Assembly (NCBI GenBank): GCA_017938645.1
Contig: JAGBBE010000105.1
Span: 1-13,422, forward strand
Direction of reading: 5' to 3'
Length of the DNA: 13,422 nt
Source: Clostridia bacterium
GTDB lineage: Bacteria > Bacillota_A > Clostridia > Christensenellales > Aristaeellaceae
Made by a program: the position numbers and the translations under genes. This document shows positions 7,664 to 13,422 of the stretch, piece after piece (the stretch's first letter is position 1; every line of letters starts with the position of its first letter). Under the pieces are notes generated by a model. That model did not search any database and was not told the origin of the DNA. It was given only the letters and a program-made list of their open reading frames with translations.

Positions 7664-9784
7664 ATGAATGCTTTTGATGAGAAAGTATTGGAATACTTTC
7701 CTGGCAAGGTCGTCAGGAAGGATTTGACATCCCTGATGAAAAAGGGCGCAAATGTTCCTACGTATGTGCTTGAATATCTGCTGGGCATGTATTGCGCAAC
7801 TGATGATGAGGAAGCAATCGAGGCTGGCCTCCAGAAGATCCGGCGAATCCTGAGCGAGAACTATGTTCGCCCGGATCAGAGCGAATATGTCAAGTCCAAG
7901 ATCAAAGAAAACGGACAGCATACGATTATTGACAAGATCACGGTCGTATTTGATGAGCGTGAAGACAAGTATGTTGCCCGCTTTACGAATCTAAGACTGG
8001 ATCCCTTTGAAGTGAATTCTGATCTGGTGGTGCACAACGAGAAACTGCTGGTAGGCGGCATCTGGTGCATTGTCAAGATCGAGTATGTAGGTCTCAATGC
8101 GGATGATGACGAACAGGAAGCGTTTGATGAGGACATTTTCGGTAACCAGAAGCGCAAAAAGAAGATCAGGAAAAAGAAATCCAAGTACGATTCTCCGTTT
8201 GTAATATCTTCTCTCAAGCCGATTCAGATGCCCAATCTTGATCTGGATGAGATCAAAGAAGCACGCGCTTACTTTACTCGCGGTGAGTGGATTGATCTGT
8301 TGCTCCGCTCTGCCGGTTATGAGCCGAAAGAGCTGTCACAGAAGGAGAAACTTCATTATCTGCTTCGTTTTGTGCCGTTCATTCAGAAAAACTACAACCT
8401 GGTGGAATTGGGCCCCCGCGGCACGGGCAAATCACATGTATACAGCGAACTGTCCCCCTATTCCATCCTGATGAGCAGCGGTACCACAACGGTTTCCAAC
8501 ATGTTTTACAATATGGCCTCCAGACGTATTGGCCTTGTTGGCATGTGGGACTGCATAGCTTTTGACGAGGTGGCGGGTATTACACAAGCCTCTGGCGATA
8601 TGGTCCAGACTATGAAGAACTATATGGCCAACGGCAGTTTCGCCAGAGGTGTCGACTCCATCAATTCCGACGCTTCTATTGCCTTTGAAGGCAATACGTT
8701 CCGCAGCGTCGCCGATATGATGCGTACCACGAATCTATTTGAACCTTTTCCGGAAGCCTTCAATAATGACTCTGCGTTCTTTGACAGAATTCATGCATAT
8801 CTGCCGGGTTGGGAAACACCGAAGCTGCGTTCGGCTCTGTTCACCACGGGGTATGGCTTGATTTCTGACTGCTTCTCTGAGTTCTGCCATGCAATGCGCA
8901 AATACGACTTCACCAACTCCTTCAGCGAGTATTTCTCCCTGAACAAATGCTTTAACACACGCGATACGATTGCGGTCGGCAGAACATTTTCCGGCATGGC
9001 AAAGCTCATTCACCCGGATGAGCAGATGACTAGAGAAGAAGTCAGAGAGATTCTTGAATATGCCATTGAATGCAGGCGGCGTGTCAAAGAGCAGCTTCGT
9101 AAAATGACGCCGGGCGAATTCAGTGATGTCGATCTCGGTTACATCGACAATAAAACGGGCGAAGAGATCATTGTGGAGCTGCCGGAGGTTTCGGGCGGTA
9201 CACTGATACGTCAGGGATTTGAAATGCCTGGCTACGTATACGGAATCGGTCGTTCGGTGACAAATGTCGTCGGTATCTATCGTCTGGAAAATAAACTCGT
9301 GTCCGGTACAGGTATGTTCAGCTTCCGGAATGTTGAAGGCCTTGCCCGTGCGCCGAAGAGTGTTCGCGACAGCATTACTGCCGCTTTCAACTACTTTGGT
9401 GAGAATGCAAGAAGAATTATTGCAGGTTCTTATGAAGAATTCGATTACGGCATGTACTTCAATGATCTTCAGAATCGCGGCGTCAGTGATGAAATCTCCG
9501 TTGCCGAGGTCGTTGGCTTGTTTTCCGGGCTTGCCAATCGCCCGGTCATGCCCTCGCTGGTAATCTGCGGTCGTGTTGTCATGTCCGGCAGCATGATGCC
9601 TATCACAACAGAACTGGACGAGATCTTTGTTGCGGCGGCAAATGCGGGAGCAAAGAAAATCATGTTGCCAGCTGAAAGCAAAGAAAACTATGATCTGCTC
9701 AAAGCGGATCTGAAAGAGGAAATCGAAGTGATCTTCTATACATCGCCGCTTGACGCAGTGAAGAAAGCGTTGGGAGTTGATTGA
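7664..9784 (+). CDS. brxL: BrxL-like AAA+ ATPase with Lon-like C-terminal domain
   Basis: The 706-residue protein matches the BrxL family along its whole length, including its usual size. The N-terminal domain (1-230) carries a very basic stretch around residue 165 (QKRKKKIRKKK). The AAA+ core has Walker A GPRGTGKS (250-257) and Walker B IAFDE (298-302), flanked by typical BrxL segments such as MSSGTTTVSNMFYN and WDCIAFDEVAGI. The C-terminus (about 600-706) has the Lon-protease fold pattern, with S612 in a position that could match the Lon serine, but the residue expected to be the dyad lysine appears to be D652, so proteolysis is doubtful. BrxL of BREX systems is a ring-forming, DNA-binding AAA+ protein needed for phage restriction. 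Here no brxA, brxB, brxC, pglX or pglZ is visible; it is 25 bases after the SbcC-like gene, with AAGGAGG at 7648-7654, and almost abuts the next AAA+ gene. The family call is firm; its role here is inferred. Confidence 0.93.
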   Translation: MNAFDEKVLEYFPGKVVRKDLTSLMKKGANVPTYVLEYLLGMYCATDDEEAIEAGLQKIRRILSENYVRPDQSEYVKSKIKENGQHTIIDKITVVFDEREDKYVARFTNLRLDPFEVNSDLVVHNEKLLVGGIWCIVKIEYVGLNADDDEQEAFDEDIFGNQKRKKKIRKKKSKYDSPFVISSLKPIQMPNLDLDEIKEARAYFTRGEWIDLLLRSAGYEPKELSQKEKLHYLLRFVPFIQKNYNLVELGPRGTGKSHVYSELSPYSILMSSGTTTVSNMFYNMASRRIGLVGMWDCIAFDEVAGITQASGDMVQTMKNYMANGSFARGVDSINSDASIAFEGNTFRSVADMMRTTNLFEPFPEAFNNDSAFFDRIHAYLPGWETPKLRSALFTTGYGLISDCFSEFCHAMRKYDFTNSFSEYFSLNKCFNTRDTIAVGRTFSGMAKLIHPDEQMTREEVREILEYAIECRRRVKEQLRKMTPGEFSDVDLGYIDNKTGEEIIVELPEVSGGTLIRQGFEMPGYVYGIGRSVTNVVGIYRLENKLVSGTGMFSFRNVEGLARAPKSVRDSITAAFNYFGENARRIIAGSYEEFDYGMYFNDLQNRGVSDEISVAEVVGLFSGLANRPVMPSLVICGRVVMSGSMMPITTELDEIFVAAANAGAKKIMLPAESKENYDLLKADLKEEIEVIFYTSPLDAVKKALGVD

Positions 9785-9785
9785 C

Positions 9786-12527
9786 ATGGCGGAGTTCAAA
9801 TGCATCAGCTGCGGTGCGGTGAAGGAAAGCGAAAAAAGCTGTAGTTGCCCTGTTTGCGGATACAAAATGGTTGAAACGCCGTATGATAAGACGGCAGTAT
9901 TAAGACGGGAGATCTGCGACTTTATCGGAAAACTGCGTTTGAAGGAAATAACTGAGGATTCTTTTGAGATATTCCGGGAAGATTCCATGGATCAATCAGG
10001 TAATGACAGTGAAAAAAAGGCAAAGATCATCCTGAAAACACAGGACGATAAGCGTTTTCCTGACTATCTGACGATTCAGAGGTATGTCTGCGCGGCGACA
10101 AAGACGGAAATGTTCTGCGAACGGCTGAACGAGTCTGTTGAACAGATTCGCAAGCACATTCATACCTCTTATTTCCAACGGTATCAGGTATCTCTTGAAG
10201 ACATAAAAGATGCAATCGATGGGCTTGATGAGATTCTTAAGGAAGCATTGTCTGCTGCAGGAGTGAAGGCCGATCTTCCGGAAGTACAGATGCCTGGGAT
10301 CACGCTTGATTATACGGAGACGCCGGATCAATCTCTCCTGCCTTTAGCGGATGATATCCTCGATGCTCTTCTTGAGTTGTCCCGTAAGATGCTGAAGTTC
10401 ATAAAACAAAACAACGTCTACGGAACTGCATATCGTAAAAAAACCAAAAGGTCCTATCATCCTGAGGAGAATACAGATTACATAAGAGATTTGGCCCGCT
10501 GCAAGGAACAGGTCGATAAAACACTGGCAAAAAGATATGTGGTCGATATTCTCTCCGACGGCTCTGATGAATTGGTCGATATGTTGAAGACGCTGTGGTA
10601 TGCCATCGAAGTTATTATGTATGCGCCGATTCTTGTCCAGAAGAGTGTCTATAACTTTGAAGATGGTACTACTGCTACGAATGATACGCTAAAAGGGATT
10701 GTTCTTGAAAAGCTGTCTGCAAGGTATGCAGATGTCGATTCGGCTATTCTTGCGTTTGATTTCCTTTCCGAAAAAACTGAGGAAGACCTGCTCGGACTGT
10801 ACGACAGGATGATCGAACTGGATTCCTTTGGCTTGATGGGAATCAATAAACAGGGTCTGTTGAAAATTGGTGAGAGCGAGAAGCAGCTCAATGAACTGAT
10901 AGGCCTCTGCGGGATCAAAGAAAGCATAAAGAAAATCAAGGCGTATGCTCTGATGAACAAGGATAGCGATGCCTTGAATATCCATATGTGTTTTCTGGGA
11001 AATCCCGGCTGCGGCAAAACAGAAGTCGCGCGCTACATTGCCGGCATCCTGTATGAAAACAAAATCCTTCCGACCAAGAATGTTATTGAAGTGGATCGCA
11101 GCGGCCTTGTGAGTGAATACTTTGGCGCTACTGCAGAGAAAACCAGATCGGTCATCGCCAGAGCAATGGGTGGCGTGTTGTTTGTAGATGAAGCATACGC
11201 ACTGGGCAATAACGCAGATACCGGTGGTATTACCGATTACGGCAGAGAGGCTATCGATACGCTTGTAAAGGCTATGGAAGATCACAGAGGAAAAATCTGC
11301 GTCATCTTTGCCGGTTACAGGAACGAGATGCAGAAGATGCTCTCTGTCAATCCCGGTCTTAAATCCAGAATCCAGTTTGTGCTTGATTTTCCCAACTACT
11401 CGCGTGAAGAGCTGAAAGAAATTACCATGCTGATGCTCAGAAAACGCAAGTATACAATCGCCGAATCTGCTCTGAGCAGGCTTCTCGATATTTCGGATGT
11501 CAGGCGAAAAGACCCGAATTTTGCCAACGCCCGAGAAATCAGGAACCTTCTGGATCAGGTTATCATGTGCCAGAATCTGCGCTGCGCCGGCACGGAGGAT
11601 ACAGAAATTGGCATAATCGATGTCAACAAGTATATTAAGGATGCCAAAATCAACCTTCCTACTTCTGCTTCGGGTGCGGCCAAAAAGATTCTGACCGGCG
11701 AAGAGGAACTGGATCAGCTGATTGGTCTGAGCGCTGTGAAGCGTATGGTCAGAAAAATCAAGGCATACTCAAAACGCAATCAAGGCTTAGCGGATTTCAA
11801 CCTACACATGTGTTTCTATGGAAATCCCGGTTCAGGTAAGACAGAAGTTGCTCGAATCCTTTCGCGGATTCTTTACGATGCAGGTATTCTGGACGAGGCT
11901 AAGCTGGTCGAAACAGATGCGCACGGCCTGATCGGCAAGTATGTCGGCGAAACAGCGCCGAAGACGCTGGCTAAGATCAATGAAGCGATGGGCGGCGTGC
12001 TGTTTATTGATGAAGCCTATTCCCTGATGGGCAGAACAACTGTCAATGGAGGCACTACCAGCTATGGCGAGGAAGCGATAGCGGTATTGCTGAAAGAAAT
12101 GGAAGATCGCAGAGGTCAGTTCTGCACAATCCTGGCTGGATATAGGGACGAAATGGTCGAAATGATCAGCACAAATCCGGGATTTGAGTCGAGAATCCAG
12201 TTCACGTTGGAATTCCCAGATTACACGAACGAAGAACTGGGCCTCATCGCGCAGTCTTTCCTGAAAAAGAAAGGATACTCCATGGACGAAGCTGCTTTGA
12301 ACCGCTTGCTCGACACCATGGAATACTTCCGCAACAGGCCGAATTTCGCAAATGCGAGGACTGTACGGAATGTCTTGGATCAGGTCATCATGAATCAGAA
12401 TCTTCGGACGGAAGACGAGGACGGTGACAGTGTGATTATCGTTGATGATGTGGACGACTATCTCACGGATGAAGGAATCGACCTTAGTAAACCAAGCGCC
12501 GGCACGAAGAAGGTCGGATTTCAGTAA
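9786..12527 (+). CDS. Tandem CbbX/SpoVK-type AAA+ ATPase with N-terminal zinc ribbon
   Basis: The 913-residue protein begins with a small zinc ribbon (cysteines 6, 9, 21 and 24). A mostly helical region of about 340 residues with no domain I recognise follows. Then come two AAA+ modules of the CbbX/SpoVK type. Module 1 has Walker A GNPGCGKT (405-412), Walker B with D468-E469, and an arginine finger in NPGLKSR (R528). Module 2 has GNPGSGKT (679-686), D742-E743 and NPGFESR (R803). Both have a sensor-1 AGYR segment and a FANAR segment near sensor 2. The modules are offset by about 274 residues and arose by duplication; both look active. Family members remodel proteins or nucleoprotein complexes as hexamers (CbbX acts on Rubisco), and two-module forms are common in gene clusters of unknown role. 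The start at ATG 9786 is 1 base past the brxL stop, with GGGAG at 9772-9776, so translation is likely coupled. It probably remodels a partner encoded in this operon. Confidence 0.9.
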   Translation: MAEFKCISCGAVKESEKSCSCPVCGYKMVETPYDKTAVLRREICDFIGKLRLKEITEDSFEIFREDSMDQSGNDSEKKAKIILKTQDDKRFPDYLTIQRYVCAATKTEMFCERLNESVEQIRKHIHTSYFQRYQVSLEDIKDAIDGLDEILKEALSAAGVKADLPEVQMPGITLDYTETPDQSLLPLADDILDALLELSRKMLKFIKQNNVYGTAYRKKTKRSYHPEENTDYIRDLARCKEQVDKTLAKRYVVDILSDGSDELVDMLKTLWYAIEVIMYAPILVQKSVYNFEDGTTATNDTLKGIVLEKLSARYADVDSAILAFDFLSEKTEEDLLGLYDRMIELDSFGLMGINKQGLLKIGESEKQLNELIGLCGIKESIKKIKAYALMNKDSDALNIHMCFLGNPGCGKTEVARYIAGILYENKILPTKNVIEVDRSGLVSEYFGATAEKTRSVIARAMGGVLFVDEAYALGNNADTGGITDYGREAIDTLVKAMEDHRGKICVIFAGYRNEMQKMLSVNPGLKSRIQFVLDFPNYSREELKEITMLMLRKRKYTIAESALSRLLDISDVRRKDPNFANAREIRNLLDQVIMCQNLRCAGTEDTEIGIIDVNKYIKDAKINLPTSASGAAKKILTGEEELDQLIGLSAVKRMVRKIKAYSKRNQGLADFNLHMCFYGNPGSGKTEVARILSRILYDAGILDEAKLVETDAHGLIGKYVGETAPKTLAKINEAMGGVLFIDEAYSLMGRTTVNGGTTSYGEEAIAVLLKEMEDRRGQFCTILAGYRDEMVEMISTNPGFESRIQFTLEFPDYTNEELGLIAQSFLKKKGYSMDEAALNRLLDTMEYFRNRPNFANARTVRNVLDQVIMNQNLRTEDEDGDSVIIVDDVDDYLTDEGIDLSKPSAGTKKVGFQ

Positions 12528-12549
12528 GAAGCGGCTGCCGACCTATACT

Positions 12550-12606
12550 AGCCTTGAAAATATTACTCTGCCAGAAGGCATTACTGAAATTGAATCAGAT
12601 GAATTC
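12550..12606 (+). other. Possible remnant of a BspA-like leucine-rich repeat (weak)
   Basis: In the 146-base gap between the tandem AAA+ gene and the last gene, one frame reads SLENITLPEGITEIESDEF, which closely matches a single unit of BspA-type leucine-rich repeats (pattern SLxxITLPxGVTxIxxxAF). The frame is open from 12442 to 12750 but overlaps both neighbouring genes and has no convincing start or ribosome binding site. It could be a relic of a lost gene or of a longer C-terminus on the AAA+ protein (in a different frame from it), or chance. Confidence 0.25.
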
Positions 12607-12673
12607 ATCTATCATTTGATCAATGAGAGTGTGTTTTTGCAAGTGAACCGCATGTCTTGGAGGGAGGATACTT

Positions 12674-13422
12674 ATGCAATACAGAAAACAGTTTCGATTG
12701 AACGATGTAATCACCTTCGAACTGGGCAGCCGATTCCTAGTGTTGGATGAGTTGGACAATGAGGGTCAAAGTGTGCAGCGGTTGGTAACCGGACCGGAGC
12801 TCGGTGAGGACGGAGGGACGAACTATCGTTTTAATGCGACGCTAAGGATCGACGATGCGAATGATGAGAGTCATTACAATGACGGAAATCAACCGATGGG
12901 AACCGCACTGATGGACGCTCTGATCGAGAAAAATCCCGATGTGCGCACGTGGCGCATCAACGGTCGGCCTGCTGCACAGTTTCTTTCAAAGAAAACACCG
13001 ATCAATCTTGGCGGATCCATCCTGAAGTTGTATATGATTGGCATTCAGGTTCCGATGACTTCGAGCAGTGCGGTCACGTTCTTTCAGGTTGTAGTGCTTT
13101 CGGAGGATTCTGATGAGAATCAGCAGCATTTTCAGGACCTGGTGGATGCGGCAAAGACAATCCGTGTCAGCGGAAAGGCGTTGAATCTGAACGGTGCTTC
13201 AGCAGCAATTCTCATGGAGGAGCTCCTTCCTGACTTTCAGGAAGGGGAGGAAGGCGTCCTGAATCTGCAGATGGGCGTCAAAGTTAAAGTGGGAGACGGT
13301 GAAGCGACCCGGGTCGGCACGATTACATATAACCGGGATGGAAGTACGGGTTTTGAGTCGGATGATGACGACGATGATGTGAGCTGGGACGATGACCATG
13401 ACGATGACGACGACGATGACGA
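12674..13422 (+). CDS. Unrecognised protein with Asp-rich tail, truncated by window edge
   Basis: The frame is open from ATG 12674 to the window end (249 full codons, no stop). A very strong ribosome binding site, GGAGGGAGG at 12659-12667, fixes the start. The protein begins MQYRKQFRLNDVITFELG and looks soluble and beta-rich up to about residue 225, with no signal peptide, membrane segment or motif I can name. The visible end is an aspartate-rich stretch (about residues 226-249, with SDDDDDDVSWDDD), likely a flexible acidic linker to a further domain outside the window, or a DNA-mimicking tail. It follows the AAA+ gene after 146 bases with no terminator between, so it is probably the fifth gene of the same operon. 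That it is a real gene is well supported; its function is unknown. Confidence 0.85.
   Translation, partial: MQYRKQFRLNDVITFELGSRFLVLDELDNEGQSVQRLVTGPELGEDGGTNYRFNATLRIDDANDESHYNDGNQPMGTALMDALIEKNPDVRTWRINGRPAAQFLSKKTPINLGGSILKLYMIGIQVPMTSSSAVTFFQVVVLSEDSDENQQHFQDLVDAAKTIRVSGKALNLNGASAAILMEELLPDFQEGEEGVLNLQMGVKVKVGDGEATRVGTITYNRDGSTGFESDDDDDDVSWDDDHDDDDDDD
13357..13422 (+). repeat. GAT/GAC-rich simple-sequence tract encoding poly-Asp
   Basis: The last 66 bases are mostly GAT and GAC codons interrupted by GTG, AGC, TGG and CAT. They encode an Asp-rich segment of the truncated final gene. Such triplet tracts can change length by slippage in whole codons. The full extent is cut by the window edge. 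Confidence 0.6.

Noticed and set aside
7664..9784. Annotation as an active Lon protease
   Set aside because: The AAA+ core and overall sequence are those of BrxL, and the position of the Lon dyad lysine appears to be aspartate.
8735..9988. A 417-codon open frame on the minus strand
   Set aside because: It lies antisense to brxL and the start of the AAA+ gene, whose families are clear. The translation is rich in His, Cys and Arg with no recognisable domain, as expected for a shadow frame.
12442..12750. A 102-codon + strand frame bridging the AAA+ gene and the last gene
   Set aside because: It overlaps both real genes in another frame and lacks a ribosome binding site. Only the leucine-rich-repeat-like piece in the gap seemed worth noting.
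1..13422. CRISPR array, tRNA, rRNA or insertion sequence
   Set aside because: Reading both strands showed no regularly spaced direct repeats, no clover-leaf or rRNA-like stretches, and no transposase or terminal inverted repeats. The only mobility gene seen is the serine recombinase.

Overview
The window looks like a piece of a Clostridia-type (Bacillota) chromosome, most likely a gut or rumen relative of the Oscillospiraceae or Lachnospiraceae. The clues are strong AGGAGG-like ribosome binding sites, roughly balanced base composition, a large serine recombinase with a zinc ribbon, and many Firmicutes-style ATPase motifs. This is a family-level impression, not an identification. All genes lie on the + strand.

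Layout: (1) 1-827 is the C-terminal part of a large serine recombinase, closed by a clear intrinsic terminator (839-880). This suggests a mobile or integrated island. (2) 1003-1260 holds a near-consensus sigma-A promoter, two adjacent small dyads, and a 68-residue XRE-family regulator. (3) 1261-1522 is a leader region without a convincing gene; it may hold a 22-codon leader ORF. (4) 1523-12527 is a tight four-gene operon: an SbcD/Mre11/YhaO-like protein that appears to have lost all its metal-binding residues; a 1498-residue SbcC/YhaN-like ABC-type ATPase with a central transmembrane hairpin; a BrxL-like AAA+ protein; and a 913-residue protein with an N-terminal zinc ribbon and two CbbX/SpoVK-type AAA+ modules. 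The junctions are a 4-base ATGA overlap, a 25-base gap and a 1-base gap. (5) After 146 bases comes a sixth gene, cut by the window edge, encoding an unrecognised protein with an aspartate-rich tail.

The operon is the likely point of interest. BrxL is best known from BREX phage defence, but no other BREX gene (brxA, brxB, brxC, pglX, pglZ) is visible here. Instead BrxL sits with a membrane-anchored Rad50/Mre11-like pair, whose 'nuclease' looks catalytically dead, and with a tandem AAA+ remodeller. My inference is a multi-ATPase DNA-sensing or DNA-remodelling system, plausibly anti-phage or anti-plasmid, controlled by the small XRE repressor and carried on a mobile island. The gene identities are well supported by motifs; the joint function is a hypothesis.
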